Source of the DNA: Niveibacterium microcysteis
GTDB taxonomy: Bacteria > Pseudomonadota > Gammaproteobacteria > Burkholderiales > Rhodocyclaceae
Length of the DNA stretch: 64,000 nt
Assembly: GCF_017161445.1 (NCBI RefSeq)
Contig: NZ_CP071060.1
Coordinates: forward strand, 2,232,001-2,296,000
Direction: 5' to 3'
Below the pieces are notes generated by a model that was not told the DNA's origin, did no database searches, and saw only the letters and a program-made list of their open reading frames with translations. Below are positions 37,395-45,267 of this stretch, piece by piece. Made by a program: the position numbers and the translations under genes. The first letter of the stretch is position 1, and each line of letters opens with the position of its first letter.

Positions 37395-37428
37395 TGTGTG
37401 AGCGATCCCTCTGTATTTGATCTGGGGT

Positions 37429-37457
37429 GCCGGCACCGCGACGACTCGGGTGCCGGC
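37429..37457 (-). repeat. Intercistronic hairpin between bufA2 and bufB2
   Basis: GCCGGCACC and GGTGCCGGC are perfect nine-base arms separated by eleven bases, just downstream of the bufA2 stop. No U run follows. It may stabilise the 3' end of the bufA2 message or partly terminate, giving more precursor than enzyme. Confidence 0.6.
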
Positions 37458-37466
37458 GTGTTCGCA

Positions 37467-37727
37467 TCAGGACTTGTCGACCTTGCCGCCGGCTTGGGTG
37501 CACTCAGCTGCAGTCTTCGTCTTGGTCCAGCCCTGGCCCTTGCAGGAGTTCTGGCCCTTACATTCGTTCTTTGCGGTCTTGCACTCGGAGTGACCTTTGC
37601 AGCTGTTGCCACCGACACACTTGACGCCCATGTCCTCGGCCGCCGCGACGTTCAACGGTGCAGCGCCCAGCGCGAACAGGGCTGCGGCGGCGGTTGCAAT
37701 GGCGATTCCGGATTTTGCGTTGATCAT
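37467..37727 (-). CDS. bufA2: BufA2: exported Cys-rich bufferin-type precursor peptide
   Basis: An 86-residue peptide: signal sequence to about residue 30 (LNVAAAED), then a mature part with six cysteines (37, 43, 49, 56, 62, 76) in repeated CKG units (NSCKGHSECK, NECKGQNSCKGQGW). This is the BufA2-style precursor: the cysteines are the expected sites of modification to thiooxazole-type copper ligands by BufB. Start ATG 37727 with AGAGGAAAC upstream. A dedicated ECF-like promoter lies 73 bases upstream, overlapping the end of doxX. Confidence 0.9.
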   Translation of the reverse strand: MINAKSGIAIATAAAALFALGAAPLNVAAAEDMGVKCVGGNSCKGHSECKTAKNECKGQNSCKGQGWTKTKTAAECTQAGGKVDKS

Positions 37728-37799
37728 GATGTTTCCTCTCTGTAGCGGGTTGTCGCCGATTGGGATCGGCTGCGATTGCACCAGGTGTGCAAGTGAGGT

Positions 37800-37826
37800 G
37801 ATCGGACCAGGGGCGGATTCCTTACA
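37800..37826 (-). promoter_or_regulatory. ECF-sigma-like promoter of bufA2
   Basis: On the minus strand TGTAAGGAA (37826-37818) is followed after 12 bases by CCGATC (37805-37800). The same two blocks at the same spacing precede bufA1. Seen as GTAAGG-N15-CGAT it resembles the Caulobacter SigF promoter (recalled as GTAACC-N16-CGAA). No sigma factor gene is in the window. Confidence 0.7.
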
Positions 37827-38364
37827 CAGCGGCGCCGGAATTTCTTTCCGGCATGGACTGCACGCGGCCCAAGCGTGTTGAGACCAGATGGTCGAGCGAC
37901 AAATAGCCGCCACCGCGGGCGATCAGTACCAGCAGCACCGTCGCCCAAACGCCGTGGGTGGGATAGGCATCCGGATAGACGAAGAGCTGGATCACCAGCG
38001 TCATGCCGAGGAGCGCCGCTGCAGCGAATCGGGTGCCGAGCCCAATCAGTAACAAGATCGGGAACAGATGCTCGGCAAACGCCGCTGCGGTTGCAGCGAG
38101 TGCGGGATCCAGCAGGGGCAGTCGGTATTCGTCGCGGAACAAGGCGACGGCCGATTCGGAAAGCCGCGGCCAGCCGAAGGTGACGCTTCGGTCAATCAGG
38201 TCGATTGCAAAGCCGTCCACTTTCGTTTGCCCCGATTTCCAGAACACCGCTGCGATCGAGAATCGCCCAAGTGCGCAGAACAAAGAATCTGGAATCCGCT
38301 CGGCTAAACCGACTGCCGCGTGCGCGAATCTAGCGACGCTCGATGTTGAAGCGGTAGGCATCAT
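37822..38364 (-). CDS. DoxX family membrane protein of the buf cluster
   Basis: A 180-residue protein with about four transmembrane segments and DoxX signatures (LGRFSIAAVFWKSGQTKVDGF, AEHLFPILLLIGLGTRFAAAALLGMTLVIQLFVYPDAYPTHG). DoxX proteins commonly close buf operons; a role in redox or copper homeostasis at the membrane is suspected. Start ATG 38364 overlaps the bufC1 stop (ATGA), so translation is coupled. Confidence 0.87.
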   Translation of the reverse strand: MMPTASTSSVARFAHAAVGLAERIPDSLFCALGRFSIAAVFWKSGQTKVDGFAIDLIDRSVTFGWPRLSESAVALFRDEYRLPLLDPALAATAAAFAEHLFPILLLIGLGTRFAAAALLGMTLVIQLFVYPDAYPTHGVWATVLLVLIARGGGYLSLDHLVSTRLGRVQSMPERNSGAAV

Positions 38365-39137
38365 GTGGGTAGCTCCATGGTTGGGGTGATCGCCGCAACG
38401 CAGCGGCACGCGATCAGGCTTGCAAAGTACTCGCGTAGGTCGAATGTGGGCGTTGTTTGGGTCGCACCGGCGATCGCTTCCGCCAGGCAATCACCGGCGA
38501 GGAGGCGTTCGACCAGCGCGCCTGCCGGCTCACTGATGACGTGCAACACGACACGATCATCCGGCCGCAGGACGAGTACCAATTCGGGGGTGCTCACATC
38601 AACGCCTTGCATGGGCAGTTCCCCCTGATGCGACAGCCAAATGCTGCCGACGGCCCAGTGCGAACGAACAAGGGAAGCAGACGGCAGCAGGCTGAAACGA
38701 AGGCTGGGCAGCAGCTCTGGTTGCGCTAGCCAACGGGCGAAGTCGGCGGCAGTGAGTGGGCTTGCATCGGCAGCATGCCAAGCCTGCACGCGCTGGTATT
38801 CCAGTCGTGCCACATCCGCCAGATACGGGTAATCGACGAGTTCTTCGAGCCCCGCGAGGAATGCTGGCAGCGCGTTGCCGTATTCGAACAGGGCAGGGGA
38901 TTGCGGCGGGCTTACGTGGATGAAGTCGCGCGCGATGGCGCGGAAGCAGTCAGTACCGAGCAGTTGGCTGGTCACCGGAAAGCTGTCTTCCAGTGCACCA
39001 ATCAGGCCGAGTACGCGATTGTTGCGATGGACTGCCATGCGCCGCGATAGCGATAGTTGCCCAGCATCGCGAAGACCGGACGCAGAGCAATCACCAACGT
39101 CGTGCAACGCGCTGGCGAAGCATTCCAGCGCGCTCAT
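38361..39137 (-). CDS. bufC1: BufC1: DUF2063/HvfC-like partner protein
   Basis: A 258-residue DUF2063-type protein: MSALECFASALHDV, SRRMAVHRNNRVLGLIGALEDSFPV (matching the NANR/RNN segment of the family), ARDFIHVSPPQSPALFEYGNALPAFL, then a C-terminal domain. It diverges strongly from BufC2 of the same cluster, as expected for partners of different precursor types. Start overlaps the bufB1 stop by four bases. Confidence 0.88.
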   Translation of the reverse strand: MSALECFASALHDVGDCSASGLRDAGQLSLSRRMAVHRNNRVLGLIGALEDSFPVTSQLLGTDCFRAIARDFIHVSPPQSPALFEYGNALPAFLAGLEELVDYPYLADVARLEYQRVQAWHAADASPLTAADFARWLAQPELLPSLRFSLLPSASLVRSHWAVGSIWLSHQGELPMQGVDVSTPELVLVLRPDDRVVLHVISEPAGALVERLLAGDCLAEAIAGATQTTPTFDLREYFASLIACRCVAAITPTMELPT

Positions 39138-40018
39138 GCTGCGTCCGATCTGCAGCGGCCAGCGTTGGCAAGCGTGAGGTCGACACGCCGGGCTTCCTGC
39201 AGCAAGCGGTCGAAACCGGGTAACGCGTTGTCCCACTCGATCAAGGTCGGTCGCGGGCCAATCCGTTCGAGTACCTTCCGATAGAGCGCCCAGACGCGAT
39301 CACCTACAGGACCATTGTGGGCGTCAATCAGCAAAGCGACGCCGGTGTCGTCAATCTCTGTGGCAAAGCCCGCCAGGTGAATTTCGCCGACCGCATGGAG
39401 TGGCAGAGCCAGGATGTCAGCCCACGGATCGCGTCCGTGGTTGTTGGCCGACACGAACGCGTTGCTCACATCTAGCAAGAGGCCGCATCCGGAACGCGCC
39501 ACAAGCGCGCTGATGAACGCGCCCTCGCTCATCGTGCTGGATTCGAATTCGACGTAGGTGGCGGGGTTCTCGATCAGAATCTGCCGACCCAGTCGAGTCT
39601 GCACCTGATCGATGTGGCGGCACACCCGCGCCAGCGTTGTTTCGTCGTACGGCAAGGGCAGCAAGTCGTTCAGGAACTCGCCTGCGTGGCTGGACCACGC
39701 GAGATGCTCGGAGAATGCGGCCGGCTGGTATCGCGCGACGAGCGTGGCAACGCGCTCGAGGTGCGCTGCATCCAATGTTGCACCGCCAATCGAGAGGCCA
39801 ACGCCGTGAATCGACAGGGCGTGGTTGGCGCTGATCCATTCGAGCATCCGGTGCGCGGGCCCACCGGCGCCGAGATGGTTCTCGGCGTGCACTTCAAAGA
39901 ACACGCAGCGGCCGCAATCTTCGCGCGCATCCTGCAGGTGTTGCGGCTTGAGCCCCAAACCAGCGCCGATGGGCAAGCCAGCGGCGCGGCGGCCGTGTGC
40001 GTCGACAAGCGGCATCAT
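39134..40018 (-). CDS. bufB1: BufB1: multinuclear non-heme iron oxidative enzyme (MNIO, DUF692)
   Basis: A 294-residue MNIO enzyme with EVHAENHLG, HGVGLSIGG, SEHLAW, ENPATYVEF, DVSNAFVSANNHGRD, IHLAGF and DAHNGPVGDRVW, each aligning with a ligand segment of BufB2. Differences include SEH for SDH and HLAGF for HLAGH, marking the two enzymes as separate subtypes rather than a recent duplication. It starts six bases after the bufA1 stop. Confidence 0.92.
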   Translation of the reverse strand: MMPLVDAHGRRAAGLPIGAGLGLKPQHLQDAREDCGRCVFFEVHAENHLGAGGPAHRMLEWISANHALSIHGVGLSIGGATLDAAHLERVATLVARYQPAAFSEHLAWSSHAGEFLNDLLPLPYDETTLARVCRHIDQVQTRLGRQILIENPATYVEFESSTMSEGAFISALVARSGCGLLLDVSNAFVSANNHGRDPWADILALPLHAVGEIHLAGFATEIDDTGVALLIDAHNGPVGDRVWALYRKVLERIGPRPTLIEWDNALPGFDRLLQEARRVDLTLANAGRCRSDAA

Positions 40019-40024
40019 CGCGAG

Positions 40025-40330
40025 TCACGCCTTTTTGGCTTTGAACGCCTTGAGTTGCCCGAAGCCGGTGGGTGATGTGGGCGACGGTGTCTTTTCACAC
40101 GTGCCCTTGGGCACGTATCGCCATGAGTCAGCTTGAAAATCGACGCGCGACGTGCCGGCGCAGCTTGTGCCGGCGCCGGCGGCGCAATCGTTCTTGCCCT
40201 TCAGCGCGACGCCGAAGCACTTTTCCTTGTCATTTGCTTCTGCGGCGGACGCTGTCTGTGAGAGGGCCGCGCCGAGCGCTGCGGCAATGCAAAGGGCTGA
40301 AAAAGGGGCAAGTGCGTGATTGCGCGACAT
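40025..40330 (-). CDS. bufA1: BufA1: DUF2282-type bufferin precursor
   Basis: A 101-residue exported peptide of the DUF2282 (BufA1) family. Signal peptide to about residue 29 ([10 protein letters not shown]); four conserved cysteines at 38, 49, 57 and 78 in [27 protein letters not shown] and YVPKGTCEK. In characterised family members the central cysteines are converted by BufB1 and the peptide sequesters copper in the periplasm. A Pro/Ser- and Lys-rich tail follows. AAGGAG precedes the ATG, and an ECF-like promoter lies 62 bases upstream. Confidence 0.93.
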   Translation of the reverse strand: MSRNHALAPFSALCIAAALGAALSQTASAAEANDKEKCFGVALKGKNDCAAGAGTSCAGTSRVDFQADSWRYVPKGTCEKTPSPTSPTGFGQLKAFKAKKA

Positions 40331-40391
40331 GTGGGACTCCTTGACGATAGGTGAGGAGCGCCCGCGTCTGCGGGCTGCTCGTATCGCAGTG

Positions 40392-40418
40392 GATCGGCCC
40401 AGCCCGCACTTCCTTACA
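40392..40418 (-). promoter_or_regulatory. ECF-sigma-like promoter of bufA1
   Basis: Minus-strand TGTAAGGAA (40418-40410), 12-base spacer, CCGATC (40397-40392), identical in both blocks and spacing to the bufA2 promoter. A second TATGTAA lies a further 17 bases upstream (about 40432-40438) and could be part of an additional site. Confidence 0.7.
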
Positions 40419-40495
40419 TACCCGAAATCAATTTACATAGCCGCATCCCATCATTGCGCGCGAACACAACGGCACTCAATTGCGCCGCCCTTGGT

Positions 40496-41776
40496 TCAGC
40501 TGGCCGCGCAGTCGATCACCTTGAACACGACGCGGCGGTCGAGCGCGTCGCTCGCATCATCACGTCCGTTACCGATGAGGTTCTCTCGCGAGCCCACGCC
40601 GTTGGCTATCGTGCGATTGCGCAGGGTAGGGGCGCTGGCCTCAAGCTTCTGCTTGATCGCTTCCGCGCGCAGCACCGAGATGCGCTCGTTCAAGGGTTCC
40701 GGGCCGCTGCGGCTTGTATGCCCGACGATCTCAAGGCAGGCCGAGCGCTGCGCAGTCCGCTGCGCCACCTCAGAGAGCCAGAAGGGGTACGCACTGCCGA
40801 AAGTGGGGTCCGCCGCAAAGGATGTTGAGCCCGGTTTGAACAGGAAGCGCACCGCCATGCGCTTCCGATCCAGGCCGAAATCCACGATTCGTTGGAAGAC
40901 GACGCGAGCGGCGTCTTTGCGACCGAGTTTCCAGTTGGCCAGATAGACCCCGTTGAGGATTCGCAACTCATCGCCGGCCGCAGCCTGCATTGCAACGCTG
41001 TAGCTTTCGAGCGCCTCGCGGTAGCGGCCGGCGTTGTAGGCATCGATCGCGCGCTGCACGCTTGCCGCCGAGACGATCCGTGCGACATAGAAACCATCCA
41101 TCGGATCGCCAATCTTGCTGCCCTGGCAGGTCTTGATGTAGCCCTCGGTCACGCTGTCCAGCGCCCAGGCAGGGCTATCGCGGAAGTAGGCCAGCGGGGT
41201 GATGTCTACACCCTCGGGTTTCGCTCGGGCCACACCCTTGCCGACAAGCGTACGGGTGTCGAGGTCCGCAAGCGCGAGGCAAATCCGGTAGGCCTCGCGG
41301 ACGCCTTGCGGTTTGCCTTGACCATCTATGCCGGTGAAGGTGCCAATCAAGACCAGTGGTTTGCGCTTGAGGTTATCCACCGTGAAGGGCTGGATCTCGA
41401 ATTGCGCAAAGCGTTCATGCGCGATCTTGGCCAGACGCGCCTGCATCTGGCGGGTCGCCTGCGTTTGCTCGCCCGTTACGCCGTCGATCAGCGGGTCGAT
41501 GACCACCAAGTGCTTCGTGCCGTTACCTGCCGCGGCAACACTGCCAAATAGCGCGTCGGCCGCCCGCTCCAATGCCTGCTCGAATGGCACCGGCGTCGGC
41601 GGTGGCGGCGGTGCGGGTGGCGTTGCCGCCGCGGGCGGAGCTGGCGGCGGCTCGGTTGCCGTTGCGCTCGGGGCAGGGCCACCGCTTGAACAGCCTGCCA
41701 GCCCAGCGCACAGTAGGAAAAGCTTGAACGCCACCCGCAGGCCGCGCCCGATATCAAGGCTGTTTCGCAGGAACAT
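40496..41776 (-). CDS. T6SS-associated lipoprotein with a C-terminal OmpA-like domain
   Basis: A 426-residue lipoprotein. Lipobox LAGC at about residue 30, a Pro/Ala-rich linker, a domain at about 60-190 (HLVVIDPLIDGVTGEQTQATRQM, PLVLIGTFTGIDGQGKP) that resembles a FlgO/CsgG-like nucleotide-free fold, a TPR-like pair at about 235-300 (IDAYNAGRYREALESYSVAM), and an OmpA peptidoglycan-binding domain to the end (CLEIVGHTSRSGPEPLNERISVLRAEAI, DRRVVFKV). GGAGGGA precedes ATG 41776. It is divergent from tssJ. Probably an outer-membrane, wall-bound accessory of the secretion system. Confidence 0.72.
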   Translation of the reverse strand: MFLRNSLDIGRGLRVAFKLFLLCAGLAGCSSGGPAPSATATEPPPAPPAAATPPAPPPPPTPVPFEQALERAADALFGSVAAAGNGTKHLVVIDPLIDGVTGEQTQATRQMQARLAKIAHERFAQFEIQPFTVDNLKRKPLVLIGTFTGIDGQGKPQGVREAYRICLALADLDTRTLVGKGVARAKPEGVDITPLAYFRDSPAWALDSVTEGYIKTCQGSKIGDPMDGFYVARIVSAASVQRAIDAYNAGRYREALESYSVAMQAAAGDELRILNGVYLANWKLGRKDAARVVFQRIVDFGLDRKRMAVRFLFKPGSTSFAADPTFGSAYPFWLSEVAQRTAQRSACLEIVGHTSRSGPEPLNERISVLRAEAIKQKLEASAPTLRNRTIANGVGSRENLIGNGRDDASDALDRRVVFKVIDCAAS

Positions 41777-41913
41777 GGCATCCCTCCAGTGAGTGCATGA
41801 ACGACGAGATGCTGGCAGTGCGAACGCTCGCCTACGCCCTTCCTGATTGGTAGCAGGAGTTGGCCCGCTGCGCCAGCACTGCGTAAACCTTGCGTGTGGT
41901 GTGCAAGCTGTCG

Positions 41914-41942
41914 TTGCAGCCGGCGCGTTGGCTCGTGATAAT
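41914..41942 (+). promoter_or_regulatory. Putative sigma70-type promoter of the tssJKLM operon
   Basis: TTGCAG (41914-41919), a 17-base spacer and GATAAT (41937-41942) lie 46 bases before the tssJ ATG in the 212-base region shared with the divergent OmpA lipoprotein gene. Confidence 0.45.
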
Positions 41943-41988
41943 CCGCTTGGCACTGATGACGAACGCAACTCTCCGAGGGTAGAACTGC

Positions 41989-42468
41989 ATGAACTTCGTG
42001 TCACCGAAATCCCTGCTCGTTGCAACGCTCTGCGCGACGCTGGCAGCCTGCGGTGGAAAGGGCCTTGGCCCGCCACCGCCCCCGACGATAGTGCAACTCA
42101 CCGTGGCCGCAGACAGCGCGGTCAACCCAGACGCCAAGGGCCGCGCGACGCCGGTTGTGGTGCGTTACTACCTGCTTGGCAACTCTGGCCCGTTTGAGGC
42201 CGCTGATTTCTTCTCGCTATTCGACGCTGACGACAAGACGCTTGGCGCCACCGTGGTGTCACGCGAGGAGGTTACCGTGCGCCCCGGCGAGCGCATCCAG
42301 AGCCGTCTGGCGCCGCAAGCGGAAGCGAAGGTGCTTGGTGTCTTCGTCGCCTACCGCGACCCGAACAAGACGCAATGGCGCGCCGTCGTACCAGTGCCCG
42401 CAAACAAGACGACCGCCTTCACGGTTGCTGTGCAGCGCGACCGTGTAACGATCACCCCTACACCCTGA
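41989..42468 (+). CDS. tssJ: Type VI secretion outer-membrane lipoprotein TssJ
   Basis: A 159-residue lipoprotein with lipobox LAAC near residue 21, then a transthyretin-like domain (VVVRYYLLGNSGPFEAADFFSLFDADDKTLGATVVSR split by the L1-2 loop) and the family phrase VRPGERIQ. TssJ anchors TssM to the outer membrane. First gene of the plus-strand membrane-complex operon; tssK follows 21 bases later. Confidence 0.93.
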   Translation: MNFVSPKSLLVATLCATLAACGGKGLGPPPPPTIVQLTVAADSAVNPDAKGRATPVVVRYYLLGNSGPFEAADFFSLFDADDKTLGATVVSREEVTVRPGERIQSRLAPQAEAKVLGVFVAYRDPNKTQWRAVVPVPANKTTAFTVAVQRDRVTITPTP

Positions 42469-42489
42469 GTTCGTTGCGCGGAAAACCTC

Positions 42490-43827
42490 ATGTCCTGGTT
42501 CAGCAAGGTTGTTTGGTCCGAAGGCCTGTTTCTCCAGCCGCAGCACTTCCAGCAGCAGGACCGCCATACCGAATGGTGGGTCGAGGCGCGTACCCGTCCG
42601 GTCTCTGCGCATTTCTGGGGGTTCAGTCACCTGGTCATCGACGAGGCTGCGCTGGCTGCAGGCAAGGTCGCGATACTTGAAGCGCGAGGCATCCTGCCCG
42701 ATGGGACGCCGTTTGATTGCCCGACGATAGATCTTGCTCCGCCACCGTTTGATTTCCCGGCGGACGGCAAAGACGCGCTGGTCTGCCTCGCCTTGCCGCT
42801 GCGGCGCCCGCAGGCTGTCGAAGTCTCAGGGGAAGCTGACGCTGCCACACGCCTGGCGCGATACGAACCGGCCGAGGCAAACGTGCTCGATGCGCACACC
42901 GCGGATGCGGGTACGGTGCCGATCGAAGTCGGCCATCCGCGTCTGCGTCTCGAGTTGGCTGGTCCGCTGACCGAGGCGTTCGTCAGCATTGGGGTCGTGC
43001 GGGTTTCCGAACGCCGGGCGGACAACAGCCTCCTGCTTGATCGCGGCTACGTCCCGCCGGTACTGGGGTGCAAGGTTTCCAGCGTGCTCGGCGCCTACCT
43101 CAAGGAAATTTGCGCATTGCTGCGGCAGCGTGGTGACGCGCTTGCCTCGCGGCTTGCACAGCCGGGCGCTGGTGGCGTCTCGGAGTTCGCGGACTTCATC
43201 TTCCTGATGATTGCGAACCGCCATCAACCCGTACTCGATCAGTTCGCGCAGCTCAGCCTGCTGCATCCCGAGCGTCTACATGAACGGATGCTGGAGCTGG
43301 CGGGCGAGCTGGCGACGCTGACCCGTGCGGAGCGACGCCCGGAGAACTTTCCTGCCTATACGCACGACGCGCTCGACCAGTGCTTCCTCCCCCTGATGCG
43401 GGAAATCCGCCGAGGCCTTGCGACGGTGCTGGAACAGACGGCGGTGCCGATCGAACTGCAGGATCACAAGCAAGGGCGCTACGTGGGCATGATTGCCGAC
43501 CGCGGCTTGCTGCGTCAGGCGGGCTTTGTGCTCGCAGTGAACGCCCAGGTGCCCGGCGAGGCATTGCGTGCGCGCTTCCCGACCCAGGCGAAACTCGGGC
43601 CGGTGGAGCGGATTCGCGAGCTCGTGAATCTGCAGCTGCCTGGTATCGCATTGCGACCACTGCCGGTTGCACCGCGTCAGCTGCCTTATCACGCGGGGTT
43701 CTCGTATTTTGAGCTCGACAACAGTGGCGAGCTCTGGAAGCAGCTCGACACTTCAGGCGGTTTGGGCATCTACGTGGCGGGTGATTTCCCCGGGCTGGAA
43801 CTCTCGCTGTGGGCGATCCGCGCCTAA
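42490..43827 (+). CDS. tssK: Type VI secretion baseplate protein TssK
   Basis: A 445-residue TssK. The N-terminal WSEGLFLQPQHFQQQDRH is diagnostic; YFELDNSGELWKQL and the C-terminal FPGLELSLWAIRA close the protein. TssK links the baseplate to the TssLM membrane complex. A hairpin lies just downstream. Confidence 0.97.
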   Translation: MSWFSKVVWSEGLFLQPQHFQQQDRHTEWWVEARTRPVSAHFWGFSHLVIDEAALAAGKVAILEARGILPDGTPFDCPTIDLAPPPFDFPADGKDALVCLALPLRRPQAVEVSGEADAATRLARYEPAEANVLDAHTADAGTVPIEVGHPRLRLELAGPLTEAFVSIGVVRVSERRADNSLLLDRGYVPPVLGCKVSSVLGAYLKEICALLRQRGDALASRLAQPGAGGVSEFADFIFLMIANRHQPVLDQFAQLSLLHPERLHERMLELAGELATLTRAERRPENFPAYTHDALDQCFLPLMREIRRGLATVLEQTAVPIELQDHKQGRYVGMIADRGLLRQAGFVLAVNAQVPGEALRARFPTQAKLGPVERIRELVNLQLPGIALRPLPVAPRQLPYHAGFSYFELDNSGELWKQLDTSGGLGIYVAGDFPGLELSLWAIRA

Positions 43828-43834
43828 TGCCGGC

Positions 43835-43854
43835 CTGCCCCGCTTGCGGGGCAG
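43835..43854 (+). repeat. Hairpin between tssK and tssL
   Basis: CTGCCCCG-CTTG-CGGGGCAG, a perfect eight-base stem seven bases after the tssK stop. No T run follows, so it is more likely a processing or stability element than a terminator in this operon. Confidence 0.55.
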
Positions 43855-43931
43855 GTGAGCGCCCCCATACGACACATCATCGAATGCCGCACCCATACGC
43901 TGGGGCCGGCCACTGGAACGGGTGACAAGCG

Positions 43932-45248
43932 ATGGCGCAAGACGATCCCTTCGGGCAGATGCCCTCAGACCGAACGCTGATTATTCCCTCCCCGGGTGCG
44001 CGGGCGGCTGCCGCTGCGCAGCCGGCATACGTGCCGCCGCCTCCCTCGGGCGGGCGCTTTGACAGGGTCGAACTGGGCGCGCTCGATTGGGATACGGGCC
44101 TCAATCCCTTGGTGGCGGCCGCGACCCCTTTGCTGAACCTTGTGCCGCAACTTCGGCAGGCCACCCACTCTGATCCGGCTGGCCTTCGCGAAATGCTCTG
44201 GCGGGCGATGCAAGAATTCGAGAACCGCGCACGTGCGCGGGGTGCTCAGAACGAGCACGTGGTCGCTGCGCGCTATGCGCTCTGCACCTTCCTCGACGAG
44301 ACCGCTGCCAATACCCCTTGGGGCGAGAAGTTGTGGGCGCAGCGCAGCTTGCTGGTTCAGTTCCATAACGAAGCTTGGGGGGGCGAGAAGTTCTTCCAGC
44401 TGTTGGGCAAGGTTGCCGAGCAACCGGATCAGCATCGGCCGCTTCTGGAGCTCTTTTACCTCGTGCTGTCGCTTGGATTCGAAGGGCGTTACCGCGTGCT
44501 GCAGAATGGGCGCGCGCAGCTGGACCAAGTACGCGAACGGCTAGCGCAGATGCTTGCCAAGGCGCGTGGCGAGCCAGACCGCGAGTTGTCACCAAACTGG
44601 CGCACGACTGCGACGAGCCGAAAACCGCTACGTGACAGTGTGCCGATATGGGCGGTGGCGGCGCTCAGCGCGCTGGTGCTTGGGCTCGTGTTCGTCGCGC
44701 TGTCTTTCGCGCTGAACCGGCAATCCGACCCGACCTTCTCAAACATTCTTGCGCTTCGCGTCAAACCACCGGCGCCCGTGGTGGCAAAGCCGGTCCAGGT
44801 CGCTGCGCCGGATCGACTTGCGAAGCTGTTGCAGGAGGACATCAACGCCGGACGCGTGGTTGTGCGTGATCTTTCGGACCGCAGCATTGTCACCGCACAG
44901 GGTGACGGCTTGTTCGAGCCGGCCAGCGCGACCTTGTCGCCGAGCTTCGTCGCAATCCTCGATCGCGTTGGCGCCGCGGTCGCAAAGGTCGGAGGTTCAG
45001 TGCTGGTGCGCGGGCATACCGATAATCGGCCGATTCGTTCGGCCCGCTTCCCTTCCAACTGGCATTTGTCGAAGGCGCGGGCGGATGCAGTAGGCGAGGC
45101 GCTTGCGCCAAAGCTCAAGGGCGGTCAACGCGTTCAGACCGAGGGCAGGGCTGAGAGCGAGCCGGTCGCCTCCAACGAATCGACCGAGGGGCGCGCGCAG
45201 AACCGTCGCGTCGAAATCATCGTTTTCCCCGCCGCTGGCGGAATCTGA
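43932..45248 (+). CDS. tssL: Type VI secretion protein TssL with C-terminal OmpA domain
   Basis: A 438-residue protein. The cytoplasmic DotU/IcmH domain is at about 35-215 (NPLVAAATPLLNLVPQLR, RYALCTFLDETAANTPWG, FFQLLGKVAEQPDQHRPLLELFYLVLSLGFEGRYR split over the domain), one transmembrane helix at about 238-260 (AVAALSALVLGLVFVAL), and a periplasmic OmpA domain (VLVRGHTDNRPI, LSKARADAV, NRRVEIIV) that binds peptidoglycan. This is the extended TssL type. Confidence 0.95.
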   Translation: MAQDDPFGQMPSDRTLIIPSPGARAAAAAQPAYVPPPPSGGRFDRVELGALDWDTGLNPLVAAATPLLNLVPQLRQATHSDPAGLREMLWRAMQEFENRARARGAQNEHVVAARYALCTFLDETAANTPWGEKLWAQRSLLVQFHNEAWGGEKFFQLLGKVAEQPDQHRPLLELFYLVLSLGFEGRYRVLQNGRAQLDQVRERLAQMLAKARGEPDRELSPNWRTTATSRKPLRDSVPIWAVAALSALVLGLVFVALSFALNRQSDPTFSNILALRVKPPAPVVAKPVQVAAPDRLAKLLQEDINAGRVVVRDLSDRSIVTAQGDGLFEPASATLSPSFVAILDRVGAAVAKVGGSVLVRGHTDNRPIRSARFPSNWHLSKARADAVGEALAPKLKGGQRVQTEGRAESEPVASNESTEGRAQNRRVEIIVFPAAGGI

Positions 45249-45267
45249 AACGGGTACAGGTCTTCCG

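Noticed and set aside
41777..41988. A sigma54 (-24/-12) promoter for tssJ, suggested by TGGCAC at about 41949
   Set aside because: The expected TTGC block at the right spacing is absent; the TTGCAG/GATAAT pair is a better candidate.
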